Assembly (NCBI RefSeq): GCF_001552635.1
Contig: NZ_BCRO01000002.1
Span: 62,001-126,000, forward strand
Direction of reading: 5' to 3'
Length of the DNA: 64,000 bases
Source: Actinomadura hibisca NBRC 15177
GTDB taxonomy: Bacteria > Actinomycetota > Actinomycetes > Streptosporangiales > Streptosporangiaceae
A program made the translations under genes and the position numbers. The notes under the pieces were generated by a model that made no database searches, had not been told where the DNA came from, and worked only from the letters and a program-made list of their open reading frames with translations. Of this stretch, positions 15,956 to 24,269 are shown in pieces (the first letter of the stretch is position 1; each line of letters opens with the position of its first letter).

Positions 15956-18048
15956 CGTCGGCTCCCGTTCCCGTGCGCTCGTGGTCGGTACGGCAGCAGC
16001 GCGCGCACGCTGGTGCCGCCTCCGGGACGCGCGGTGACCGCGCAGTCCCCGCCCAGCTCCTCGGCCCGCTCGCGCATCCCCACCAGCCCCACCCCGGCGG
16101 GCGCGCTCGCGGGCACGCCCCGGCCGTCGTCGACGACCTCCACCTCCAGCGCGTCCTCGCCCGCCGACAGCCGCACCGCGCAGCTCCCGGCGCGGGCGTG
16201 CCGCGACACGTTGGCCAGCGCCTCCCCGACGATCCGGTACGCGGCCTCCTCGGCGGCCGCGGGCAGCGCGCCCAGGTCGCCCGAGCAGCCCACCGTCACC
16301 CGCAGCGTGCGGCTGCGGAACCGGTCGGCCTGCCGCTCGACGGCCCCGGCCAGGCCGAACCGGTCCAGCGACGGCGGCCGCAGGTCGTGCACCAGCCGCC
16401 GCACGTCGGCGAGCACCCCGGCCAGGTCGCCGCGCACCTCGCGCAGCGTGCCGTCGGCGGCCCCGGCGTCGCGGGGCGCCAGGTTGCGGGCCGCCTCGAT
16501 CTTCAGCGCGGCGGCCGCCAGCGACGGGCCGAGCCCGTCGTGCAGGTCGCGGCGCAGGCGGCGGCGCTCCTCGGCGATCCTGGTGACCAGCTGCTCGCGG
16601 CTGCGCCGCAACTCCTCGGTGAGCGCGGTGGCGCGGGCGGCGGCCGCGGCCTGCCGCACCACGTCGGCCAGCAGCCGCTGGTCGGCGTCCGACGACCGCG
16701 GCCCGGTGCGCGGCACCAGCGCCAGCCGCCCGATGGGTGCGCCGCGGTACCCGAACGGCAGCACCACCGCGTCCGCGCGCGGGCGGCCGTGCTCGACCAC
16801 CGTGGTCCGGCCGTCGGCGCGGTCCAGCTCGACCCGCACGTAGGGGGAGCGGAACGAGGCCGCCACCACGCGCGCCACCTCCAGCAGCAGTTCGTCGGGC
16901 TCGACGGTCTCCTCCAGCCGCCGTGCCAGCGCCGACACCACCTCGTAGGGCTCGCCCCGCCCGGTCAGCACCCGGTTGACCACGCGTTGCAGCCGCAACC
17001 GCAGCGGCCCGTAGACGACCGCGACCACGCCCGCCGCCAGCACCGCCGCCAGCGGGTCGTCGAAGACCGTGCCGACGCCGACGAACACTGCCATGTCCAC
17101 CGCGACCACCGCCGCCGCGACGCCCGCGTACAGCAGCGTCCAGCCCAGCAGCAGGTCCACGTCGTAGAGCCGGTAGCGCGCGACCGCCACCATGATCGCG
17201 ACCGCGAGCACCGCGTGCAGCAGCACGAACAGGGCGTCGCCGACCCACCAGACCACCGCCGGCGACCCCAGCGCCGCGACCACCTCGCCCGCCGCCACCA
17301 GCACGATGTCCAGCAGCACCGCCAGCAACATCCAGCGCAGCTGCGCGCGGCGCACCGGCCCCGCGCCGCGGAACCGCACGACGAACGCGGCGACCGCCAG
17401 CACGAACGCCACCACGAACGACTCGCGGCACAGCGGGATCGTCAGCGGCCAGAACCAGTCGGGCAGCGGCGGCGTGAGCGGGTCCAGCGCGACGCCCGCC
17501 AGCACCGGCGGCACGGGCCCCGGCGAGAACACCCGCCACGGGATCGTCAGCAGCGCCACCACGCCCAGCGCCTGCGCGCCGAGCGCCACCCGCACCGGCC
17601 ACCGCCAGCGGCGCGAGGGCAGCGTGCCGTCGGGGAAGAACAACACCAGCGCCGGGATCGCCATATTGATCATCGGGCCGAAGCGGGCGCCGACGAACAC
17701 CGCGAGCGCGGTGAACGGCAGGTCGCCGCCGTGCTCCAGCAGCGACCAGGTGGCGTAGGCCGCGCCGGCGCCGTCGGTCACCGCCACCGTCCCGGTCGCC
17801 AGCAGCAACCACGTCATCGTGTGGCGCGGCAGCCGCGTCGCCAGCGCCGCCCCCGCGAGCGCCAGCGGCAGGCCCGACAGCGCCGAGCCCCAGTGCGGCC
17901 AGTCCAGCGGCTCGGGCCGCCCGCCCGGGGCGGTGACGGCGTTGGCCCAGACGGTCGCGACCGTGCCGAGCAGGCAGTAGGCGGCCAGCCCGAACGCCAG
18001 GGCGGACCGCCCGCGGTCGGCGCGTGGGGACACGGGAGCACTGGTCAC
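15952..18048 (-). CDS. Membrane sensor histidine kinase, HisKA_3 type
   Basis: The protein has 698 residues; the GTG start is at 18048. The N-terminal half has about eight to ten transmembrane segments (for example LAFGLAAYCLLGTVATVWA and MTWLLLATGTVAVTDG). A GAF-like cytoplasmic region (about 400-480) follows, then the dimerisation and phosphotransfer helix with the His in RRDLHDGLGPSLAAAALKIE. The ATPase domain has EALANVSRHA (N box), VVDDGRGV and GVGLVGMRERAEELGG. It is partnered with the overlapping response regulator. The many-helix sensor suggests detection of a membrane or lipophilic signal; that is inference. Confidence 0.92.
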   Translation of the reverse strand: MTSAPVSPRADRGRSALAFGLAAYCLLGTVATVWANAVTAPGGRPEPLDWPHWGSALSGLPLALAGAALATRLPRHTMTWLLLATGTVAVTDGAGAAYATWSLLEHGGDLPFTALAVFVGARFGPMINMAIPALVLFFPDGTLPSRRWRWPVRVALGAQALGVVALLTIPWRVFSPGPVPPVLAGVALDPLTPPLPDWFWPLTIPLCRESFVVAFVLAVAAFVVRFRGAGPVRRAQLRWMLLAVLLDIVLVAAGEVVAALGSPAVVWWVGDALFVLLHAVLAVAIMVAVARYRLYDVDLLLGWTLLYAGVAAAVVAVDMAVFVGVGTVFDDPLAAVLAAGVVAVVYGPLRLRLQRVVNRVLTGRGEPYEVVSALARRLEETVEPDELLLEVARVVAASFRSPYVRVELDRADGRTTVVEHGRPRADAVVLPFGYRGAPIGRLALVPRTGPRSSDADQRLLADVVRQAAAAARATALTEELRRSREQLVTRIAEERRRLRRDLHDGLGPSLAAAALKIEAARNLAPRDAGAADGTLREVRGDLAGVLADVRRLVHDLRPPSLDRFGLAGAVERQADRFRSRTLRVTVGCSGDLGALPAAAEEAAYRIVGEALANVSRHARAGSCAVRLSAGEDALEVEVVDDGRGVPASAPAGVGLVGMRERAEELGGDCAVTARPGGGTSVRALLPYRPRAHGNGSRR

Positions 18049-18249
18049 GCGGCCAGCATCGCCCGCCGCCCGTCCCGGCCGCGCGGGAGCCAGGTCCCCG
18101 CTTCCCCGGGACACCGGTCCCCGGACCGAACGGGACCGGCCCGGGGACGGCGCCGCCCCACCGGCCCTGGCGCCCCGGGACGGCGGGACCGGAGCGTGAG
18201 TGGCCGACGGCGGCGACCCGCGCCGCCGCACCGCACCGGGAGACGACCC

Positions 18250-18861
18250 ATGACCGTGCACACCGACCCCGACACGACCGCCCCGCCCGCCGGACGATCC
18301 CTGCTGCGCCGCGCCCGCCTGTCCGGCGCGGCGCTGACCGCCGGTGCCCTGACCTGGGTCGCGACCATGCCCGCCGCCGAGTCGCAGGACGAGATGTCCA
18401 GGATCGAGGTGGCCGGGGGCCTGGCCTTCCAGTTCGGCCTGCTGCCGGTGATCGCCCTGGTGCTGGCCGCCCGCGCCACCGGCGCGCGCAAGGGCCGCGC
18501 GTTCCCGGTCGTGGAGATGGCGCTGCTGGTGCCCGCCATGCTCTGGTCGGCGCTCGCGGTGGTCTTCGGCGAGGACCAGCCCGGCTGGATGGTGGTGCTC
18601 GACGTGTGCTGGCCGCTGTCGATGGTGTTCCTGCTGGTGCTCGGCATCGCCGTCGCGGTGACCGGCCGCTTCACCGGGCTGCTGCGCTGGCAGTTCCTCC
18701 TGGCCGGGCTGTGGTTCTTCTTCGGGATGGGCGGCCAGATCGTCGGCGGCGACACCGGCGCCATGCTGGCCGGTGGCGCCTGGCTGGTGGTCGCCTACGC
18801 CGGGCTGGGGCTGCGCCTGGCGATCACGCCGTCGATCGTGCTGCCGCGCGCCGGACGGTGA
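18250..18861 (+). CDS. Multi-pass membrane protein of unknown function
   Basis: The protein has 203 residues with about six hydrophobic segments, including LSGAALTAGALTWVATM, FGLLPVIALVLAA, VCWPLSMVFLLVLGIAVAV and WQFLLAGLWFFFGMGGQIVGG. I recognise no family motif. It is divergent from the histidine kinase (201 bp apart), so it may belong to the kinase regulon; that is positional inference. The start at ATG 18250 fits the gggagacgac ribosome binding site. A terminator hairpin follows. Confidence 0.75.
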   Translation: MTVHTDPDTTAPPAGRSLLRRARLSGAALTAGALTWVATMPAAESQDEMSRIEVAGGLAFQFGLLPVIALVLAARATGARKGRAFPVVEMALLVPAMLWSALAVVFGEDQPGWMVVLDVCWPLSMVFLLVLGIAVAVTGRFTGLLRWQFLLAGLWFFFGMGGQIVGGDTGAMLAGGAWLVVAYAGLGLRLAITPSIVLPRAGR

Positions 18862-18926
18862 CGCGCCGCCCGCCCGGACACCGCCACGCAAGGCTCCCGG
18901 CGGGAGTCGTTCGGCTTCGTGACGGG

Positions 18927-18960
18927 GGTTGACGAGCACTCGTCCCGATGCTCGTCAACC
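18927..18960. terminator. Terminator hairpin between convergent genes
   Basis: A perfect 12-bp stem (ggttgacgagca at 18927-18938, its complement at 18949-18960) closes a 10-base loop. It lies between genes ending at 18861 and 18983. Confidence 0.75.
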
Positions 18961-18982
18961 TCCTCTCCCGGTGCGGTCGAGT

Positions 18983-19165
18983 TCAGGCGGGTGCGACGAC
19001 CTTCGCCTGGCAGGAGAAGCACATCAGCGTGTTCTCCACCACGTTGCGCTGCTTGAACCGCTGACCCAACTCGACGGTGCACTCGTCGCACTCGGGGCAC
19101 GACCAAGGACCGGGCTCGCCCTGTTCCACCGAACGGATGATGTCATTCCATTCATTGTCGTTCAT
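18983..19165 (-). CDS. Small zinc-ribbon-like protein, 60 aa
   Basis: The protein has 60 residues with two cysteine pairs: CPECDEC at about 23-29 and CFSC at about 49-52, spaced like a zinc ribbon. The rest is acidic and polar (NDNEWNDIIRSVEQGEPGPW). The base composition is less GC-rich than the neighbours. The ATG at 19165 follows TAGGAT by 6 bases (leaderless layout). The function is unknown; small zinc ribbons often bind nucleic acid or protein. Confidence 0.72.
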   Translation of the reverse strand: MNDNEWNDIIRSVEQGEPGPWSCPECDECTVELGQRFKQRNVVENTLMCFSCQAKVVAPA

Positions 19166-19272
19166 GCCGGGATCCTATGGCTCTCCGGCGTTCACCGCCC
19201 CGTGGCCTGGGACGTGGCCCATTGCCCTCCTGAGCAGGGGTTTCGGTCGGGCGCACGGGGAACGGTGCTGGT

Positions 19273-19638
19273 ATGACCGTGACGAAGTTCCAGGACCTGC
19301 CACTGGCCGACCAGGACCGCAAGTGGGACGGCTCGGCCGCCGAGAAGCGCGTGCGCGAGTGGGCCGACGCCGAGGACTCCCCGGACGCGGCCTACCGCGA
19401 CGCCCACGTCTGGTACGACGGCGACAAGCCGGACAACTTCACCAGCTACAAGCTGCTGATCGCCGACGTGGTCGACGGGAAGCTGAAGGTGGTCCCGCGC
19501 GCGGTGATGGCGGCGGGCGGGATCGTGGACGGCGCGCGCGGCGGCGTCGACATCCCCGAGGACGAGATCCCGCAGGTCAAGGAGCACCTGGCCAAGTACT
19601 ACAAGAAGATGGACCACACCCCGCCCTGGGAGCGCTGA
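19273..19638 (+). CDS. Conserved hypothetical protein, phage-prohead-associated type
   Basis: The protein has 121 residues. Landmarks are DRKWDGSAAEKRVREWADAE, HVWYDGDKPDNFTSYKLLIA, ARGGVDIPEDEI and the C-terminal LAKYYKKMDHTPPWER. I have seen similar domains next to or inside phage head-maturation protease proteins and as free-standing actinobacterial genes, so the family tie is recalled, not proven. No other phage genes are nearby. It is soluble, with no signal peptide. Convergent with an SDR gene across a terminator. Confidence 0.75.
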   Translation: MTVTKFQDLPLADQDRKWDGSAAEKRVREWADAEDSPDAAYRDAHVWYDGDKPDNFTSYKLLIADVVDGKLKVVPRAVMAAGGIVDGARGGVDIPEDEIPQVKEHLAKYYKKMDHTPPWER

Positions 19639-19667
19639 CCGGCCCGGCCGGGAAGCGGCCGGGCCGG
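19639..19667. terminator. Terminator hairpin between convergent genes
   Basis: A perfect 12-bp stem (ccggcccggccg with its complement at 19656-19667) closes the loop ggaag, immediately after the stop at 19638. Confidence 0.8.
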
Positions 19668-19674
19668 ATCGCCG

Positions 19675-20454
19675 TCAGCCCCGGCCGACGTAGGACGGCA
19701 TCGTGGTGGCCATGACGCTGAGGAACTGCACGTTGGCCTCCAGCGGCAGCCCCGCCATGTACCGCACCGCGTCGGCCGCCGCCCGCACGTCCATCACCGG
19801 CTCGGCCCTGCGCGACCCGTCGGCCTGCACGGTGCCGGTGCTGAAACCGGTGGTCATGTCGGTGGCGGCGTTGCCGATGTCGATCTGCCCGCAGGCGATC
19901 CGGTACGGGCGGCCCTCCAGCGACAACGTCTTGGTCAGTCCCGTCACCGCGTGCTTGCTGGCGGTGTAGGCGACCGCCTGCGGGCGCGGGGTGTGCGCCG
20001 ACAACGACCCGTTGTTGATGATCCGGCCGCCCTGCGGGTCCTGCTCCCGCATCAGCGCGAACGCCCGCTGCGCGCACAGGAACGCGCCGGTGAGGTTGGT
20101 GTCGATCACCGCGCGCCACTCGTCGTGGGAGTAGGCGTCCACCGGCGCGGGCGTCCCGAAGCGCCCGGCGTTGTTGAACAGCAGGTCCAGCCGTCCCCAG
20201 TGCTCGCGGACGGCGGCGAACAGGGCGTCCACCGACTCCGGCGAGGTCACGTCGGCGGGCACGACCAGCGTCCGGTCCGCCGGGGCCGCCGCCTTCTCGA
20301 CGGTCTCGCGCAGCGGCTCGGCGCGGCGTCCGGCCAGCACCACGCGCCACCCGTCGGCCAGCAGCGCCGTGGTGACGGCCGCGCCGATGCCCGATCCCGC
20401 GCCGGTCACCAGTGCGACCTGGCCAGAGCCGTTCCGGCTCGTCTCCGCTTCCAT
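19675..20454 (-). CDS. Short-chain dehydrogenase/reductase
   Basis: The protein has 259 residues of classical SDR type: cofactor motif TGAGSGIG at about 18-25, an Arg pair after the second strand (LAGRRAEPL) that suggests NADP(H), NNAG, catalytic Ser in NNGSLSA, and the YTASK active-site pair. The substrate is unknown. It is divergent from the alpha/beta hydrolase, 69 bp apart. The ATG start at 20454 is retained for lack of a better internal start. Confidence 0.9.
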   Translation of the reverse strand: MEAETSRNGSGQVALVTGAGSGIGAAVTTALLADGWRVVLAGRRAEPLRETVEKAAAPADRTLVVPADVTSPESVDALFAAVREHWGRLDLLFNNAGRFGTPAPVDAYSHDEWRAVIDTNLTGAFLCAQRAFALMREQDPQGGRIINNGSLSAHTPRPQAVAYTASKHAVTGLTKTLSLEGRPYRIACGQIDIGNAATDMTTGFSTGTVQADGSRRAEPVMDVRAAADAVRYMAGLPLEANVQFLSVMATTMPSYVGRG

Positions 20455-20523
20455 GCCCCGAGTCTGCCAGCCGGTGAATTCTGTCGGTCCCGGCGGTCAC
20501 TATGGGACGGGAAAGGAGGCCGA

Positions 20524-21333
20524 ATGGAGACCGTGACTTCGCGGGACGGCACCACCATCGCCTACGAGCGCACGGGCGAGGGCCCGGCGGTGGTGCTGGT
20601 GACCGGCGCGACCTGCGACCGGCACATGCACGACGGGCTGGCGGCGCTGCTGTCGGAGCACTTCACCGTGTTCAACTACGACCGGCGCGGCCGGGGCGAC
20701 AGCGGTGACGGCGGCCGGCTGGACGACGCCCCCGACACCGCCCTGCGCCAGGAGAGCGACGACCTGCGCGCCGTGATCGACGCCGCCGGGGGCGGCGCGC
20801 ACGTGTTCGGCTCGTCCTCGGGCGCGATGCTGGTCCTGCGGGCCGCCGCGCACGGCGTGCCGGTCGCGGGACTGGCGTTGTGGGAACCGCCGGTCGGCCT
20901 CGACGAGGAGGACCGGCGCGGCCACCTGGAGTACGTCGCCCGCCTGCACGAACTGCTGGCCGACGACCGGCGCGGCGACGCGGCCGCGCTGTTCCTGTCG
21001 CAGGTCGGGATGCCCGCCGAGATGATCGAGGGCGCGCGCGGGGAGCCCTGGTGGGCGGGCATGGAGAAGCTGGCCCCCAGCCTGCGCTACGACGCGGCCG
21101 CCCTCGGGCAGGGCTTGCTCGACACCACCGAGGCGGCGCGGGTGACGGCCCCCGCCCTGGTGCTGGAGGACGAGCTGAGCCCGGAGTTCCTGCGCAAGGC
21201 CGCGCAGGGCGTGACGGCGGCCCTGCCCAACGCCCGGCACGGCGTGCTCAAGGGCCAGGACCACAACTTCGCGGCGGAGGTGATGGCCCAGGCGCTCGCC
21301 GAGTTCTTCCTGACCGAGCAGAAGGCAGGCTGA
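20524..21333 (+). CDS. Alpha/beta hydrolase
   Basis: The protein has 269 residues; the ATG follows an excellent aaaggagg. Motifs are TSRDGTTIAYERTGEGPAVV, a YDRRGRGDSGD loop, the nucleophile elbow FGSSSGAM (GxSxG), and GQDHNF with the catalytic His near 255. It belongs to a broad esterase/haloperoxidase-like group; the substrate cannot be assigned. A degenerate 14-bp tandem repeat begins three bases after its stop. Confidence 0.87.
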   Translation: METVTSRDGTTIAYERTGEGPAVVLVTGATCDRHMHDGLAALLSEHFTVFNYDRRGRGDSGDGGRLDDAPDTALRQESDDLRAVIDAAGGGAHVFGSSSGAMLVLRAAAHGVPVAGLALWEPPVGLDEEDRRGHLEYVARLHELLADDRRGDAAALFLSQVGMPAEMIEGARGEPWWAGMEKLAPSLRYDAAALGQGLLDTTEAARVTAPALVLEDELSPEFLRKAAQGVTAALPNARHGVLKGQDHNFAAEVMAQALAEFFLTEQKAG

Positions 21334-21335
21334 CC

Positions 21336-21471
21336 AGGCCGTGCTGGTAAGGCCCTACCGATCAGGCCCTACCGATCAGGCCCTACAGCTCAAGCCCCGC
21401 CGCTCAGGCCGCGCCTTCAAGCCGTGCGCCGCTCAGGCCCTGCCGATCAGGCCCTACCGATCAGGCCGTGG
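21336..21471. repeat. Tandem repeat, 14-bp unit, about 9.7 copies
   Basis: The consensus unit is aggccctaccgatc. Copies start at 21336, 21350, 21364, 21378, 21392, 21406, 21420 (15 bp), 21435, 21449 and 21463 (partial). The copies at 21350, 21364 and 21449 are identical; the middle ones are degenerate. The array fills the gap between two convergent genes and its last copies contain the stop codon (21461-21463) of the kinase gene on the minus strand. Confidence 0.85.
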
Positions 21472-22585
21472 ACACCCACTCCACCCGGTGCGCCTCGGTC
21501 GGGTCGGGCTGCTCCCAGCGCCCCACCAGCCGGTCGATCACCGCGTCGGGCACCGGCGCGGGCCGCTGCCGGTTGCGCGCCCGCAACACCTGCGGCGGGG
21601 CCTCCAGCGCGACCAGCTCGATCCGCCCGTGGTAGTCGGCGATCAGCCCGGTGCACTGCTCGCGCAACATCCGCGAGACGTTGGTGGCGTTCCACACGAA
21701 CGGCCGCCGCGCCCGCAGGTGCTCGCGCGCCCGCTCGTAGGCCGCCGCCACCACCGGCCGCTGGTCGCCGCCGGGGTCCACGCCCATCTCCGCGCGCAGC
21801 CGGTCCAGGCTCACCACCGGCACGTCGGGCCGGTGCGCGGCGATCCAGTGGTCCTTGCCGACGCCCGGCAGGCCCGACAGCACGGTGACGGTCAGCCGCG
21901 TGTCGTCGTAGGCGGCGTAGTCGGGGTCGCGGCCCGGCTTGCGGAAGTACCAGAACCGCGCGTGGTCGGACGGGAAGCGGCGCGGCGCGTCCAGGCAGTC
22001 CTCCTCGGCGCAGTACTGCTCGTACAGCGCGATGTTCTCCAGCACCTCGGCGGTGTCGCCGCAGATCCGGCCCAGGATGTCGGCGGTGGCCAGCAGCACC
22101 AGGTCGTCGTTGCGGGCCAGCAGGCTCGCCCGGAACACGATGCGTTGCAGGTCGGGGCGCTCCAGTGCCCAGAACGGCACCTGGTGGTGGCGCACCAGCG
22201 CCGCCACGTGCTCGCGCCAGGTCGCGGGCGCGCCCAGCTCCCACAGGATGCGCCGCACCATCAGGTCGCCGCGCCGCGAGTGGCCGTGCGCGGTGATGCG
22301 CCCGGCGTCGTCGGTCTGGGTGCAGAACGGCTTGGCGACGTCGTGCATCAGCACGGTGGTGAACAGCCGCACCCGCTCGTCGGCCGGGCGCGCCCGCCAG
22401 GCGGGCAGCTCCGCCAGCGCCTCGCACGCCATCCGCGTGTGGACCGACACGTCGCCCTCGGCGTGGTGGATCGTGTCCTGCGGCACGCCCTCCAGGCGGC
22501 GGACCCACTCGAAGGCGGAGCGGATGCGGTCCCACGGCACCTGCCAGTGCGGCGGGGCGGGGCACAGTTCCTCAAACACCTGCAT
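21461..22585 (-). CDS. HD-Pnk: 2',3'-phosphoesterase/polynucleotide kinase
   Basis: The protein has 374 residues in two modules. The N-terminal HD phosphohydrolase module (about 1-200) has His49, the pair HD at 81-82 (LMHDVAKP), His100/102 and RHHQVP. The C-terminal P-loop kinase has Walker A GLPGVGKD at 237-244 and SLDRLR at 258-263, whose Asp and Arg fit the 5'-OH acceptor site of polynucleotide kinases. This is the architecture of the bacterial HD-Pnk end-healing enzymes, which remove 2',3'-cyclic phosphate and phosphorylate 5'-OH ends. Its start lies 14 bp inside the RNA ligase gene, so healing and sealing enzymes are coupled. The last codons run into a tandem repeat. Confidence 0.88.
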   Translation of the reverse strand: MQVFEELCPAPPHWQVPWDRIRSAFEWVRRLEGVPQDTIHHAEGDVSVHTRMACEALAELPAWRARPADERVRLFTTVLMHDVAKPFCTQTDDAGRITAHGHSRRGDLMVRRILWELGAPATWREHVAALVRHHQVPFWALERPDLQRIVFRASLLARNDDLVLLATADILGRICGDTAEVLENIALYEQYCAEEDCLDAPRRFPSDHARFWYFRKPGRDPDYAAYDDTRLTVTVLSGLPGVGKDHWIAAHRPDVPVVSLDRLRAEMGVDPGGDQRPVVAAAYERAREHLRARRPFVWNATNVSRMLREQCTGLIADYHGRIELVALEAPPQVLRARNRQRPAPVPDAVIDRLVGRWEQPDPTEAHRVEWVSTA

Positions 22586-23357
22586 ACAGCACCCCCGGGT
22601 CGGCCAGGCCGTTGGCGACGATCGGCCGTTCCTGCCAGTGGGTGCCGGAGTCGAGGATGGCGGTGAGGAAGCTGGGCCGCACCCACTTGTAGCGGCCCAC
22701 CGTCCGGCCGTCCTCCTCCACCTTGAGGTAGAGGCCCTCCATGTGGTCGTCGCCGTCGGTCTCGGCGACGACCCGGTCGGGGTCGGCGCCGCCCGCGACG
22801 GCGGCCTCGCGCAACGCGTCGCGCCACCGGCCGGTGCGGCAGGTGGACGGCCCGACGAACGCCGTCAGCTCCGCCAGGTTCCACACCTGCCCTTCGTGCA
22901 GCACCGGCACCGACACGACCGGAGCGCCCTTGAGCAGTTCGCGGCGGCTCTCGGTGGACAGGAACGTGCCGTCGCTCTGGTCCAGCACGTCGAACTCGCA
23001 GAAGTAGTGGGGAAGCGCGTCGTAGAAGACGGTGTGCTTGGCGTACAGCCACTCCCCGTACATCACGTACCGGTCGCCCAGCCGCTCCCACAACGTGTGC
23101 TGCACCGACGCCGCCCACGCCTTCAACGGCCCGAACTGCTTCTCGCGTGGCCCGCCCGTCAGGAAGTGGCCGCGGCTCTGCAACCGCAGCTCCCCGTCGG
23201 AGGAGAAGCTGATCCCGGCGTTGGCGCCGTCCAGCTTCTCCTCCACGACCAGGAAGCGCCCCGACAGCTCCCGGAACGGCGCGGCGCTCAGATCGTGGTC
23301 GCCGGGCTGCAACCGGGAGCCCTCGATATGGCGCGTGCGGGGATATTTGCGGAGCAT
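22572..23357 (-). CDS. ATP-dependent RNA ligase, Rnl2-like
   Basis: The protein has 261 residues. The nucleotidyltransferase motifs appear in order: motif I EEKLDGANAG with the AMP-accepting Lys41, motif III YGEWLYAKHT (100-109), IIIa CEFDVLDQSDG, motif IV MEGLYLKVE (206-214) and motif V RYKWVR (222-227). It should join 3'-OH and 5'-phosphate RNA ends through enzyme-AMP and RNA-adenylate. There is no large C-terminal domain. The next gene encodes the end-healing enzyme that prepares such ends. A TTGGCG-N17-TAGAAC promoter lies directly upstream, and the ATG then starts 7 bases after the -10, without a ribosome binding site. Confidence 0.9.
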   Translation of the reverse strand: MLRKYPRTRHIEGSRLQPGDHDLSAAPFRELSGRFLVVEEKLDGANAGISFSSDGELRLQSRGHFLTGGPREKQFGPLKAWAASVQHTLWERLGDRYVMYGEWLYAKHTVFYDALPHYFCEFDVLDQSDGTFLSTESRRELLKGAPVVSVPVLHEGQVWNLAELTAFVGPSTCRTGRWRDALREAAVAGGADPDRVVAETDGDDHMEGLYLKVEEDGRTVGRYKWVRPSFLTAILDSGTHWQERPIVANGLADPGVLYAGV

Positions 23358-23364
23358 GAGGACC

Positions 23365-23393
23365 GTTCTAGCGAACGGCGTGGGTCACGCCAA
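23365..23393 (-). promoter_or_regulatory. Promoter of RNA ligase/HD-Pnk genes, leaderless
   Basis: On the minus strand TTGGCG (23393-23388), 17 bases, TAGAAC (23370-23365) and 7 bases precede the ATG at 23357. The -35 lies within the 3' end of the upstream lyase gene. A short hairpin CCGTTC-gcta-GAACGG (23363-23378) overlaps the -10, and its 5' arm and loop lie in the 27-bp gap after the lyase stop. Confidence 0.55.
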
Positions 23394-24269
23394 CTCGTTT
23401 TCCGTGGTGACCCGGGCCAGCGCGCCGCTCTCCAGCGCCACCCACAACGCCCCGTCCGGCCCGGCCGCGATGCCGTGCGGCTCGCAGTCCGGCGCGGGCA
23501 GCGCGTGCGTGTCGATCCGGCCGTCAACGGTGATCCGCCCCACCCGCGAGGTGCCCCATTCGGTGAACCACAGCGCGCCGTCGGGTCCGGCGCAGATCGC
23601 GTGCGGCCGCGCGGCGCGGTCGGGTAGCGGGTACTCGGTCACCTTGCCGTCCGGCGTGATGCGGCCGACCTGTCCCGCGCCGATCTCCACGAACCACACC
23701 GCGCCGTCCGGCCCGGCGGTGATCCCGACCGGCGCGGCCCCCTCGGTGGGCAGCGGGTGCACGGTGACCTCGCCGTCCACGGTGATCCGGCCGACGGCGT
23801 GCGCCTGGTTGAGGGTGAACCAGAGCGCGCCGTCCGGCCCCGCCGTGATCATCGAGGGGAAACCGCCGGTGACCGGCAGTGCGAACTCGGTGAACACGCC
23901 CTCGGGGGTGAGGCGGGCGACACGGTCGGTGTGCATCTCGGTGAACCACAGCGCACCGTCCGGACCTGCGGTGATGCCGCACGGGCCGCAGCCGGGCGTC
24001 GGCGGCGTGAAGCGCTCGACCTCGCCCTCGACGGTGATGCGGCCGATGCGGTGGTTCTGGAACTCGGTGAACCAGAGTGCGCCGTCCGGCCCCCGCACGA
24101 TGTTCATCGGGTCGCCGCCGATCGTGTGGACGGTGAGATCGCCCTCGGGGGTGAGGCGGCCGATGCCCCCGTCATGGACGAGGGTGAACCACAGCGCGCC
24201 GTCCGATCCGGTGGCGACGCCGTAGGGGCGGCCGTCCGGGATCGCGAATTCGGTGCTGGTCGTCGTCAT
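23385..24269 (-). CDS. vgb: Virginiamycin B (streptogramin B) lyase
   Basis: The protein has 294 residues, the usual Vgb length. It is a seven-bladed propeller built of repeats around GPDGALWFTE (seven copies, for example near 20, 61, 102, 145, 187, 228 and 270). The last blade reads EPHGIAAGPDGALWVAL, with His265 and a change from WFTE to WVAL, matching the C-terminal blade I recall for staphylococcal Vgb, whose active-site His lies there; this separates it from generic NHL-type propellers. Vgb opens the ester bond of type B streptogramins by elimination with Mg2+. Its ATG overlaps the ABC-F stop by four bases. The residue mapping is from memory. Confidence 0.85.
   Translation of the reverse strand: MTTTSTEFAIPDGRPYGVATGSDGALWFTLVHDGGIGRLTPEGDLTVHTIGGDPMNIVRGPDGALWFTEFQNHRIGRITVEGEVERFTPPTPGCGPCGITAGPDGALWFTEMHTDRVARLTPEGVFTEFALPVTGGFPSMITAGPDGALWFTLNQAHAVGRITVDGEVTVHPLPTEGAAPVGITAGPDGAVWFVEIGAGQVGRITPDGKVTEYPLPDRAARPHAICAGPDGALWFTEWGTSRVGRITVDGRIDTHALPAPDCEPHGIAAGPDGALWVALESGALARVTTENELA

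Noticed and set aside
15973-18249. Long plus-strand frame opposite the histidine kinase
   Set aside because: Only its last 204 codons (from 18250) look like a protein. The rest is low-complexity Arg/Gln/His shadow of the kinase gene.
21336-21471. Repeat array as a CRISPR locus
   Set aside because: Units are 14 bp and contiguous with no unique spacers, and no cas gene is present.
23385-24269. Generic NHL/SMP-30-type propeller instead of Vgb
   Set aside because: The length of 294 residues, seven GPDGALWFTE-type blades and the terminal EPHGI...WVAL blade with the His fit Vgb better. Activity is still to be shown.
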